A stretch of DNA of 32,661 nt from RUG12783 sp946409545 (GTDB taxonomy: Bacteria; Bacillota_I; Bacilli_A; RF39; UBA660): positions 1-32,661 of the forward strand of contig CAMJWT010000019.1 of the NCBI GenBank assembly GCA_946409545.1, written 5' to 3'. The notes below the pieces were generated by a model that did not search any database, was not told the DNA's origin, and saw only the letters and a list, made by a program, of their open reading frames with translations. Shown piece after piece: positions 7,391-14,468 of the stretch. Both the position numbers and the translations under genes were made by a program. Within the stretch, counting starts at the first letter, position 1. Each line of letters opens with the position of its first letter.

Positions 7391-9136
7391 ATGTGTGGAA
7401 TTATTGGATACAAAGGTAGAAGTAATGCAATACCTTTAGTTATTCATGGCCTAAAAAATCTGGAATATCGTGGATATGATTCAAGTGGTATTGCATATTT
7501 TAATAATGGCAAAATAAATATATATAAAAAAGAAGGTAAGATTGTTAACTTAGAAAGTATCTTACCAAATGATAATAGTAATCTAGCGATTGGTCATACA
7601 AGATGGGCAACTCATGGTGTTGCCAATACTATTAATGCTCATCCTCATAGACAAGGAAAGATTACTTTAGTTCATAACGGAATAATTGAAAATTATCGTG
7701 AATTAAAAGAAATGTTAGAAAGTAATGGTTATCAATTTGTTAGTGATACTGATACGGAGATTGTAGCAGGTCTTATTGATTATTACTATAATATTGAAAA
7801 AGATATGGTTAAAGCTTTATCTCATTTAAGACTAATTGTAAGAGGTAGTTTTGCTTTAGGTATCTTAGTTGATGGTGATGATCACTTGTATGCAACAAGA
7901 CTTAAAAGTCCATTAATTGTTGGTATTGGTGATGATGGCTTATTTATTGCATCTGATGTACCTGCTATTCTTGATTATACAAAGAAATATTTCTTGCTTG
8001 ATGATTATGATATTTGTGTAATAGGTGATGATTACAAAGTTTATAATAAGAAGAAACTAGTTAATAAAGAAGTATTAACCTTTAATGATTCTATTGGTTC
8101 TGCTCAAAAAGATGGTTATGAACATTTTATGTTAAAAGAAATTCATGAACAACCAAGAGTAGTAGAGAACTTAATTAGTTTGATATTAAATACTGATACC
8201 ATTAAGTTAAGTGATTATGATAATATTCAAATCGTTGGTTGTGGTAGTGCTTATCATACGGGATTAGTTGGTAAATATATTATTGAAAAATATTTAAATA
8301 TTAAGACCGAATGTTTTATAGCTTCCGAATATCGTTATGGTAAAATCTTTAATACCGGTAAAACTTTATTTGTTGCAATAAGTCAAAGTGGGGAAACCGC
8401 TGATACTTTAGCATCAACAATTATTGCAAAAGAAAAAGGTATGCATACCCTAGGTATTATTAATACTCAAGGTTCTAGTATCGCAAGAGAATGTGATGAA
8501 GTATTATACATTAATGCTGGTATTGAATGTGCTGTTGCAACTACTAAAGCTTATAGTTTACAAGCTTTAATGTTTAGTTTACTTGTTTATAAAGAGATTA
8601 AAGATAATAATATTTTAGAAGAATATAATAAGTTACCAAAGGAATTAGAAAAATTACTTGATAAAGATTATCATAATATCGTTAAAAAATTATATCGTCA
8701 TGAAGATATCTTCTTTATTGGAAGACAAAACGATTATGCCTTATGTATGGAAGGAAGTCTTAAACTAAAAGAAATATCTTATCTTCATTCAGAAGCTTAT
8801 GCTGCTGGTGAACTAAAGCATGGAACTATTTCTTTAATTGAAGAAGGAACTCCTGTTATTGCAATTGTAACGGATCCTAATATCGCTGAAAAAACTATAA
8901 GTAATATTAAAGAAACAAAAGCAAGAGGAGCTTATGTTCTATTAATAATTAGAGAAGATATTGAAGTAAACTCTGATGTTTATGATGATATTATTAAAGT
9001 TCCTAATTATTCAATCTTTACGAATAGTCTTCTTGTAATTGAAGTACTTCAAATGATTGCTTATTATGTTGCTTTATCACGTGGATGTGATATTGATAAA
9101 CCAAGAAACTTAGCAAAATCTGTAACAGTTGAATAA
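7391..9136 (+). CDS. glmS: Glutamine-fructose-6-phosphate aminotransferase (isomerizing)
   Basis: A 581-residue GlmS, which makes glucosamine-6-phosphate from fructose-6-phosphate and glutamine, the first step to UDP-GlcNAc for cell wall. Cys2 (MCGIIGY) is the glutaminase nucleophile. Supporting motifs are EYRGYDSSG, HTRWATHG, AHPH, HNGIIENY and the SDTDTE stretch. Two SIS isomerase domains follow, with GCGSAYHTG (about 282-290), ISQSGETADT (about 331-340) and SYLHSEAYAAGELKHG (about 466-481). The C-terminus ends in the conserved AKSVTVE, so the gene is complete and only slightly shorter than the usual ~600. AAGGAG is five bases from the ATG. Expression is controlled by the upstream ribozyme. 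No terminator was seen after it; the next promoter overlaps its stop. Confidence 0.97.
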   Translation: MCGIIGYKGRSNAIPLVIHGLKNLEYRGYDSSGIAYFNNGKINIYKKEGKIVNLESILPNDNSNLAIGHTRWATHGVANTINAHPHRQGKITLVHNGIIENYRELKEMLESNGYQFVSDTDTEIVAGLIDYYYNIEKDMVKALSHLRLIVRGSFALGILVDGDDHLYATRLKSPLIVGIGDDGLFIASDVPAILDYTKKYFLLDDYDICVIGDDYKVYNKKKLVNKEVLTFNDSIGSAQKDGYEHFMLKEIHEQPRVVENLISLILNTDTIKLSDYDNIQIVGCGSAYHTGLVGKYIIEKYLNIKTECFIASEYRYGKIFNTGKTLFVAISQSGETADTLASTIIAKEKGMHTLGIINTQGSSIARECDEVLYINAGIECAVATTKAYSLQALMFSLLVYKEIKDNNILEEYNKLPKELEKLLDKDYHNIVKKLYRHEDIFFIGRQNDYALCMEGSLKLKEISYLHSEAYAAGELKHGTISLIEEGTPVIAIVTDPNIAEKTISNIKETKARGAYVLLIIREDIEVNSDVYDDIIKVPNYSIFTNSLLVIEVLQMIAYYVALSRGCDIDKPRNLAKSVTVE

Positions 9137-9157
9137 AAAATTAATTTATGACATAAT
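9129..9157 (+). promoter_or_regulatory. Promoter of the TasA/CalY-like gene
   Basis: TTGAAT (9129-9134) overlaps the glmS stop. A 17-base spacer follows, then CATAAT (9152-9157) with a TGa extension. AGTGGTGAT lies before the ATG. Confidence 0.62.
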
Positions 9158-9172
9158 GAAAGTGGTGATAAA

Positions 9173-9718
9173 ATGAAATTGCAAAAAAGATATATTGTAT
9201 TATTTGTTGTCGTTGCCCTTGTTGCTGTATTAATATGGCAAGTATCTTCATCTTTTGCCTTTGAACAAGGATATACAGGAAATAATATTGTAACTGGAAG
9301 AAACTGGGGTATTAATATAACAGAGATTGGAGAAATTAAAACAACAGGAGATGCTGTTGTTGAAGGTAATAAGGTTGATTCTATTGCAACGACTCTTAAT
9401 TTTAATGTTCAATTATTTAAACCAGGTGACTCTGTATCATTTGATATTAAAGTTACTAATACTGGTAAATTAAATGCGGAACTTTATGTTATGAGTTTAA
9501 CAGGTTTATCTTCACTTGATCAAGAAGTTATCGATTATGATATTTTACCTCTTGATTATATTAATGTTCATACTGATGAAGTTGATGGTAGTATCATTAA
9601 AAGTGGGGAATCTCAAATGTTTAGATTAACAGTTAGTTACTCTGATCGTGTTGGTAAAGATAATAACAAAACTTATTATTTAGGTTTAGGTTCTACTTTA
9701 ATTTATAAACAAAGATAA
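9173..9718 (+). CDS. Exported TasA/CalY (camelysin)-like protein
   Basis: A 181-residue protein with a basic N-terminus and one hydrophobic helix (about 7-24), then SSSFAFEQGYTG. The rest is predicted beta-rich, with LFKPGDSVSFDIKVTNTGKLNAELYV near residues 80-106, the pattern seen in TasA, CalY and other SipW-dependent fibre or spore-coat-like proteins (KPGD then NTG). A late FRLTVSYSD and YYLGLGSTLIY strand pair closes the domain. Whether the helix is cleaved as a signal peptide or kept as an anchor is not clear. No SipW-type signal peptidase is in the window. The gene is alone between its own promoter and terminator. Family assignment is by pattern only. Confidence 0.6.
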   Translation: MKLQKRYIVLFVVVALVAVLIWQVSSSFAFEQGYTGNNIVTGRNWGINITEIGEIKTTGDAVVEGNKVDSIATTLNFNVQLFKPGDSVSFDIKVTNTGKLNAELYVMSLTGLSSLDQEVIDYDILPLDYINVHTDEVDGSIIKSGESQMFRLTVSYSDRVGKDNNKTYYLGLGSTLIYKQR

Positions 9719-9719
9719 T

Positions 9720-9752
9720 AAAATATCCACAATTATGTGGATATTTTTTTTG
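9720..9752 (+). terminator. Intrinsic terminator
   Basis: Perfect stem AAATATCCACA (9721-9731), loop ATTA, TGTGGATATTT (9736-9746), then T tract. Confidence 0.9.
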
Positions 9753-9781
9753 TTTATGATAAGATTATTATAGAGGTCTGT

Positions 9782-10381
9782 ATGAAGAAGAAAAAAGATA
9801 ATTTAGATATAATATTTGATCTTATGAAAAAGAATAATGGTTATATTACATCAGGTATGTTAGATTCTCTTGGAATACACAGAATGTATTTGCAAATGTT
9901 AATAAAAAAGAATTATATAAGAAAAGTAGATAAGGGTATATATATTGATGTTAATGTTGTAAATGATAAACTTTATACTTTTAGTTTGCGTAATGATCAT
10001 TTTATTTATTCCCATTTCACATCTTTATTTATTCATAATTTTATTAATACCATTAAAAATGAGTATGATATAACAGTAACTAATGATTATCATAATCCAA
10101 CTTTAAAAAATAATAATATTTTTTATGTTAGTGAAGATAATTATTTATTAGGTAGAAAAAAAGTTAAAACCAATCATGGTAATTATGTAATATGTTATGA
10201 CCTTGAAAGAACAATTTGTGATATTATAAGATCAAGAAGGAGATTTCTTGAAAAAGATGTTAATCGTGTTATTGATAAATATTTAAGGAGCACTAATTGT
10301 AACTTAAATAAAGTTTATAACTACGCTAAAAAATTAAATATTTATAATGAAGTATATAAATATTTAAACAGGGAGTGTTGA
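9782..10381 (+). CDS. AbiEi-like antitoxin / wHTH transcriptional regulator (orphan)
   Basis: A 199-residue protein with the layout of solitary AbiEi-type proteins common in Bacillota. The N-terminal winged helix-turn-helix spans about residues 8-60: NNGYITSGMLDSLGIHRMYLQMLIKKNYIRKVDKGIYI. After it come the conserved FIYSHFTSLFIHN, DITVTNDYHNPTLK and the YDLERTICDIIR motif of the AbiEi C-terminal region. In type IV toxin-antitoxin systems AbiEi pairs with the AbiEii nucleotidyltransferase toxin; no such gene is adjacent, and the next gene, one base downstream, is a lipoprotein. ATG 9782 is chosen because GAGGT precedes it and the longer reading frame runs back through the upstream terminator. 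It probably acts as a repressor, possibly of its own operon. Confidence 0.75.
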   Translation: MKKKKDNLDIIFDLMKKNNGYITSGMLDSLGIHRMYLQMLIKKNYIRKVDKGIYIDVNVVNDKLYTFSLRNDHFIYSHFTSLFIHNFINTIKNEYDITVTNDYHNPTLKNNNIFYVSEDNYLLGRKKVKTNHGNYVICYDLERTICDIIRSRRRFLEKDVNRVIDKYLRSTNCNLNKVYNYAKKLNIYNEVYKYLNREC

Positions 10382-10382
10382 T

Positions 10383-10781
10383 ATGAAAAAAGTGTTATTT
10401 GTATTCCTAGTTCTATTATTAACAGGATGTGTTAAAGAAAAAGTACTTTGTACTTTAAATAGTGAATATTCTGAAACCGGAATTACTAAACAAGAATTAA
10501 CTGGAATGTTTAATGGTGATAATGAGTTAGTTGATATGGAATTAACTTTTACTTTTGTTAATAATGATAGAGCTCTTGAAATGTGTGATCTTTTTGAAAT
10601 GGCTAATGAATATCAAGATAAAAGTAATAAAGTAAAATTTGATTGTGATGATAATACTTTAACGATTACTGATTATAAAGGTGTTTTAAATAATATAAAA
10701 ACAGAAGAAAAAGATATAATGGGTAAGTCTAAAGAAGATTTTATTAAAATCATTAATAATAAAGGATATAAATGTCAATAA
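10383..10781 (+). CDS. Four-cysteine lipoprotein A
   Basis: A 132-residue protein with a lipobox LLLTGC (lipidated Cys16) after a short hydrophobic signal. The mature part has cysteines in VLCTLNS, EMCDLFE, KFDCDDNTLTI and a terminal GYKCQ, so two disulfides are possible. The C-terminal KSKEDFIKIINNKGYKCQ closely matches the second lipoprotein at 10873, and the cysteine order is the same, so they are paralogues. It starts one base after the stop of the AbiEi-like gene, with GGGAGTG as ribosome-binding site, so the pair is an operon. The function is unknown; it should sit on the outer face of the cytoplasmic membrane. Confidence 0.8.
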   Translation: MKKVLFVFLVLLLTGCVKEKVLCTLNSEYSETGITKQELTGMFNGDNELVDMELTFTFVNNDRALEMCDLFEMANEYQDKSNKVKFDCDDNTLTITDYKGVLNNIKTEEKDIMGKSKEDFIKIINNKGYKCQ

Positions 10782-10801
10782 TATTTATATTCTTTTTTTT
10801 A
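10764..10801 (+). terminator. Intrinsic terminator
   Basis: GGATATAAAT (10764-10773) pairs with ATTTATATTC (10783-10792), including one G-U, followed by eight or nine T. It is AU-rich and overlaps the end of the lipoprotein gene. Confidence 0.65.
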
Positions 10802-10825
10802 TTTGTAATTTCTTATAAAAATAGT

Positions 10826-10834
10826 TGTTATAAT
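10826..10834 (+). promoter_or_regulatory. Extended -10 promoter of lipoprotein B
   Basis: TGtTATAAT is a perfect extended -10 with no good -35 at 17 bases. It lies about 27 bases before the AAAGGAG site of the lipoprotein gene. Confidence 0.5.
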
Positions 10835-10872
10835 TTTAAAAATCAATTATAATTATAATGAAAGGAGAACTT

Positions 10873-11235
10873 ATGAAAAAATATTTATTAGTAGGAGTAG
10901 TTGGTCTATTATTATTAACAGGTTGTGGCGGAAAGAAAGCAGATATCGTTTGTACTGCATCTCTTGATCAAGCTGGTATTAAAATGGACGGAACTTATTA
11001 TGCATATTTAACTGATGGAAAAGTATCTAAAGTTGAAATGGAAATTAAGTTCGACGATGAAGCTACTGCTAAATTAATGTGTTCAGCTCTTCAACAAGAA
11101 AATGAAGAAGGAACTACAGTTAAATGTGAAGGAAAAACTATCACTGCTGTAGCTGAAAAAGGTGGAGAATTCGCTGGAAAGACAAAAGAAGAATTCATCA
11201 AAGCAGTAGAAGCTACTGGAATGAAATGTAAGTAA
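10873..11235 (+). CDS. Four-cysteine lipoprotein B
   Basis: A 120-residue lipoprotein with signal MKKYLLVGVVGLLLLTGC (lipidated Cys18). ATG 10873 is the start because AAAGGAG (10861-10866) lies correctly in front of it; the in-frame ATG at 10858 lies upstream of this site. The mature domain repeats the pattern of lipoprotein A: IVCTASLD, KLMCSALQ, VKCEGKTITAV, then KTKEEFIKAVEATGMKCK. It is richer in Gly/Ala and codes more evenly than lipoprotein A, which may mean higher expression. It has its own promoter and a bidirectional terminator. The domain is not one I can name. Confidence 0.82.
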   Translation: MKKYLLVGVVGLLLLTGCGGKKADIVCTASLDQAGIKMDGTYYAYLTDGKVSKVEMEIKFDDEATAKLMCSALQQENEEGTTVKCEGKTITAVAEKGGEFAGKTKEEFIKAVEATGMKCK

Positions 11236-11240
11236 AAATA

Positions 11241-11265
11241 AAAAAACTCCAATTTGGAGTTTTTT
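11241..11265. terminator. Bidirectional intrinsic terminator
   Basis: AAAAAACTCC (11241-11250), loop AATTT, GGAGTTTTTT (11256-11265). The A run on one side and T run on the other let it serve both the lipoprotein gene and the convergent PASTA gene, whose stop codon it overlaps. Confidence 0.88.
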
Positions 11266-13525
11266 ATTTGCTATTAATTATGATTGTATAAGTTTTACCT
11301 TGGGTAACAGTGTTATTACCAACATGTAATCCGCTGTTTTTAGCTAGATATCCAATACCATTACCATTACCAGTTGATACACTTTGGAATTGATATTTAA
11401 AAGTTACACCTGGATATTTAGAACTTGTTAATCTTTTTTGTAAATTTGCTTTTGTGGCATTAGGGTCACCATAAGCAAGAAGATTAGCATCAATTGTTAT
11501 ATTATATGTTTTAGCAGGTCCTTTTGATAGAGTGATAGTAACACTACTACCTTTATTAACAGTACCAGTTTTTGATTGTGATACACATGTATCAGCTTTC
11601 GTACTAGAATAATTAGATTGATATGTGAACTTACATGTTATACCGATATTTTTACATTGTTTTTCAATTTCACTCTTGGTTTTTCCACTAAAGTTTGGAA
11701 CGGTAACTTTTGGTTGAACACCATTACTTAATGTTATTACTAAGTTAGCTCCACTTGAGATCTTAATACCAGATTTTTGTGATTGATTAGTAACAATATC
11801 TTTAGCTTTATCAGTATAGCCACCATATTTGAATGAACAACTTAATCCTAGAGAATTACATTTAGATTGAGCATTACTTTTGGTCATTCCTATAAAGTTA
11901 GGAACGGTAACACTTTTTCCTTTAGATACGGTAATAATGATTGTATCGTCTTCTTTAATAGCATCTCCTGGTGAATGACTTGATTTAATAATCTCACCAT
12001 TTTCTTTAGAATCACTAAATTCATTATTTATTTGATATTTTATATTATTTTCACTAGCCCATATTTTGAAATCATTAATATCATTTATTTTTGGCATTTC
12101 AAGTTTTCCTTTAGAAATCGTTATTACTATTTTACTTCCTATTTCAATAATGTCACCTTTTTCATATGATGCATCAATAATATCACCAGCTGGTTTTTCT
12201 TCGTCATACTTTTCTTGATAATCAACTTTCATATCATTTTCAAGAACCCATTCGTTTATTTCATCTTGGGATAGTACTGTGAAATCAGGAGCTTTGATTA
12301 TTTTTCCTTTTGATACAACTAATTTAATTATTACGTCATTAGTAATAGGGTTTATTGATTCCCCAACATTACTATTTGATATAACATAATCTTTTGATAT
12401 TTCATCATTATTTTCATATGATATTTCATATTTAAATCCATGTTGTTCGAGCCATCCAATAGCTCTAATTAATGGATAATTATATAAATCTATGATTTCT
12501 GTTTCTTTATATTCATCAATTGCGAATGTTAATTTAATTAATTCATTTCTTTTTCTTGTACCACTACCTAATTGAGCGATTACGGTATTTGGAGTATTAC
12601 TTGATTTCATAAATTCAATAGAAACATTATTTAAGAAATGTTTCTCTAGATAATCAATAACAGTATCATATTCCCAACCAATAAAACTTGGTACAACGGT
12701 TTCTAGTTCATAATTAGGTCCATTTGATATTATTAAGTTTAATGTTTTAACATCTTTTAAATCCGTTTTTGCAGGTACATCTTGACTTATGACATTATAT
12801 GATTCAATAACATCACTATATTCATATGTTTCTCCGATATTAATATTATATTTTTTATTCCATTCATAAACTTCGGTAATTGGTTTATCATAAAAATTAG
12901 GAAGAGTAGTATCATGTTCAAAAATACTAACAACATCTTTAAGTACTAAAATGTTATAAATATTAAGTCCCATGGTAAGTATAAGTACTAAAATAATAAA
13001 TTTATTATTCTTTTTATTATTATTTCTATTTCCAATAATGATAAATAAAATATTAATAAGGAATAAAACAACTAATGTTATCGTTGTATTTAAATCTTTA
13101 TAGAAAGTATGATTATCTAAATATTTAAATACAAGATAAACAATGAAAGAAATAATGGTTAAAGTAGATAAGAAGGCTATAAAGCTATTTTTTTTAGGAA
13201 CGATTTCTTTAACTTCTTGTTTTTCTTCATTCTTTGTTTCTTTTTTCTTTTCTTCTTTTTTAGGTTCTTTATCTTTTTTCTTTTCTTTAACTACTTTTTC
13301 TTCTTTCGTTTCTTTTTTTTCTTTAACATTATCTTCTTTAACTTCTTTTTTTGTTTCTTTCTTCTTAGTAGTATCTTCTAATACTTCTATTTTTTCTTCT
13401 TTTTTATCATCGATGATTTCAAGATCTTTATCTTCTTCTTCACGTTGTATTTCTTCAATTATTTTGGCTAATTTAGGATCTCTTTTTCTGGTCGATTTAT
13501 TTTTCTTTTTAGATGTATTCGCCAT
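11264..13525 (-). CDS. Membrane protein with seven PASTA-type repeats, no kinase domain
   Basis: A 753-residue protein. Residues 1-110 are an extreme Lys/Glu cytoplasmic tail. Three transmembrane helices (about 115-135, 147-165, 175-195) place the rest outside. Seven PASTA-like repeats follow, at about 206-271, 278-338, 343-408, 410-474, 477-538, 540-602 and 608-670. They are recognisable by openings such as VPSFIGWEYD, VPNFIGMTKSNAQ and VPNFSGKTKSEIE, and by closings such as VITISKGK and VTITLSKGP. The last two repeats carry paired cysteines. A separate C-terminal domain (about 671-753) ends in KTYTIIINSK. PASTA domains bind peptidoglycan fragments or lipid II in Ser/Thr kinases and PBP2x. 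Here no kinase or transpeptidase domain is attached, so it may be a wall sensor or scaffold. ATCACCC before the start is its ribosome-binding site in reverse. Confidence 0.88.
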   Translation of the reverse strand: MANTSKKKNKSTRKRDPKLAKIIEEIQREEEDKDLEIIDDKKEEKIEVLEDTTKKKETKKEVKEDNVKEKKETKEEKVVKEKKKDKEPKKEEKKKETKNEEKQEVKEIVPKKNSFIAFLSTLTIISFIVYLVFKYLDNHTFYKDLNTTITLVVLFLINILFIIIGNRNNNKKNNKFIILVLILTMGLNIYNILVLKDVVSIFEHDTTLPNFYDKPITEVYEWNKKYNINIGETYEYSDVIESYNVISQDVPAKTDLKDVKTLNLIISNGPNYELETVVPSFIGWEYDTVIDYLEKHFLNNVSIEFMKSSNTPNTVIAQLGSGTRKRNELIKLTFAIDEYKETEIIDLYNYPLIRAIGWLEQHGFKYEISYENNDEISKDYVISNSNVGESINPITNDVIIKLVVSKGKIIKAPDFTVLSQDEINEWVLENDMKVDYQEKYDEEKPAGDIIDASYEKGDIIEIGSKIVITISKGKLEMPKINDINDFKIWASENNIKYQINNEFSDSKENGEIIKSSHSPGDAIKEDDTIIITVSKGKSVTVPNFIGMTKSNAQSKCNSLGLSCSFKYGGYTDKAKDIVTNQSQKSGIKISSGANLVITLSNGVQPKVTVPNFSGKTKSEIEKQCKNIGITCKFTYQSNYSSTKADTCVSQSKTGTVNKGSSVTITLSKGPAKTYNITIDANLLAYGDPNATKANLQKRLTSSKYPGVTFKYQFQSVSTGNGNGIGYLAKNSGLHVGNNTVTQGKTYTIIINSK

Positions 13526-13543
13526 ATATTATCACCCATAATA

Positions 13544-13572
13544 ATTATATCTTATTTAAGATACTATATAAA
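13544..13572 (-). promoter_or_regulatory. Promoter of the PASTA protein gene
   Basis: On the minus strand TATAAT (complement of 13544-13549) has TTTATA 17 bases upstream (complement of 13567-13572). It sits about 20 bases before the start codon and diverges from the next promoter. Confidence 0.5.
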
Positions 13573-13598
13573 TAAAAGGGTTTTTATTTATTAAATAA

Positions 13599-13615
13599 TT
13601 GACACTTATTGTCAA
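13599..13615. promoter_or_regulatory. Inverted repeat, possible operator
   Basis: TTGACA-CTTAT-TGTCAA is a perfect six-base inverted repeat with a five-base centre in the divergent intergenic region. Its right arm overlaps the best -35 (TTGTCA) of the glycosyltransferase promoter, so a dimeric repressor could bind here. It could also be chance in A+T-rich DNA. Confidence 0.35.
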
Positions 13616-13639
13616 AATAAAAGGTAATCATGTTATAAT
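13609..13639 (+). promoter_or_regulatory. Promoter of the GT2-like gene
   Basis: TTGTCA (13609-13614), 19-base spacer, TATAAT (13634-13639) with a TGt extension. The extended -10 is perfect, while the spacer is longer than ideal. Confidence 0.55.
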
Positions 13640-13656
13640 CTCTATAGGTGATAAAG

Positions 13657-14412
13657 ATGGAGATTAAGCATACTTTTGTTATTCTTGCTTATCAAGAAAG
13701 TGATGATTTAGAAGATTGTATTAAATCAATAATTAATCAAAGTGTAAAAAGTAATGTTGTAATAGCAACCTCAACTCCATCTGAGTTTATAACTGATTTA
13801 GCGAGTGAATATGCACTGGGAGTAATGGTTAATAAAGATAAAAGTAATAAAGGAGCTGATTATAACTTTGCTTTAAGTACTTTTAATACAGAATTATTAA
13901 CAATCGCTCATCAAGATGATTTATATGACCGTAATTATGCAAGAGAAGTTATAAAATGTTATGAAAAGAATAAAGATGCAAGTATTATCTTCTCTGATTA
14001 TTATGAAATACATAAAGATGTTAAAGTAAAACATAGTAGAAGATTATTATCAAAAAAAATGATGATATGGCCTTTAAAATATCGATTCTTTCAAAACAAA
14101 AAACGTTATAAAATAAGAAGTTTAAAATATGGTCAATGTTTTTGTACTAGTTCTGTTACTTTTATAAAAAAGAATGTTAAAAAGAATTTCTTTCCTAAGA
14201 ATCTAAAATATTATACGGATTGGCAAGCTTTTATTAATCTAGCTTTAGATGATAAAAAAAGAATGGTTTATTTACCAAAAAGGCTTGTTGGTTATCGAAT
14301 GGATGAAAAAGAATTTGATATTAATAAAATAAGAGAGAAAGAAAAAATATTAAAATCATTTTGGCCAGAAAAAATCATTGATTATTTTTTCAAAAAGTAC
14401 CATAATAAATAA
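13657..14412 (+). CDS. Glycosyltransferase, GT2-like (GT-A fold)
   Basis: A 251-residue protein with the opening FVILAYQESDDLEDCIKSIINQS of family 2 enzymes, a later KSNKGADYNFAL, and a metal-binding-type acidic motif HQDD at about residue 85 (in LLTIAHQDDLYD). The C-terminal part is basic and rich in aromatic residues, with YTDWQAFINLAL. There is no transmembrane helix, so it probably works at the inner membrane face on a lipid-linked or wall glycan. ATG 13657 is preferred because AGGTGAT lies eight bases before it; a GTG at 13648 is part of that site. It is separated by about 50 bases from the deacetylase gene, without a terminator between. Sugar donor and acceptor are unknown. Confidence 0.82.
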   Translation: MEIKHTFVILAYQESDDLEDCIKSIINQSVKSNVVIATSTPSEFITDLASEYALGVMVNKDKSNKGADYNFALSTFNTELLTIAHQDDLYDRNYAREVIKCYEKNKDASIIFSDYYEIHKDVKVKHSRRLLSKKMMIWPLKYRFFQNKKRYKIRSLKYGQCFCTSSVTFIKKNVKKNFFPKNLKYYTDWQAFINLALDDKKRMVYLPKRLVGYRMDEKEFDINKIREKEKILKSFWPEKIIDYFFKKYHNK

Positions 14413-14437
14413 ATCGTAAATATTGACTGAATTATAG

Positions 14438-14443
14438 TATAAT
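14438..14443 (+). promoter_or_regulatory. Possible -10 box of the deacetylase gene
   Basis: A perfect TATAAT lies between the two genes, about 25 bases before the ATG. TTGACT (14423-14428) is too close to act as its -35, so this is weak; the gene may also be read from the upstream promoter. Confidence 0.3.
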
Positions 14444-14468
14444 ATAAGTAGAAAGGGTGATTCTTATT

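Noticed and set aside
13143..13541. Ser/Phe-rich open frame of 132 codons on the + strand
   Set aside because: It is the mirror of the Lys/Glu-rich tail of the PASTA gene on the other strand (AAA/GAA codons read as TTT/TTC). It has no fitting ribosome-binding site, and the minus-strand gene has domains, promoter and terminator.
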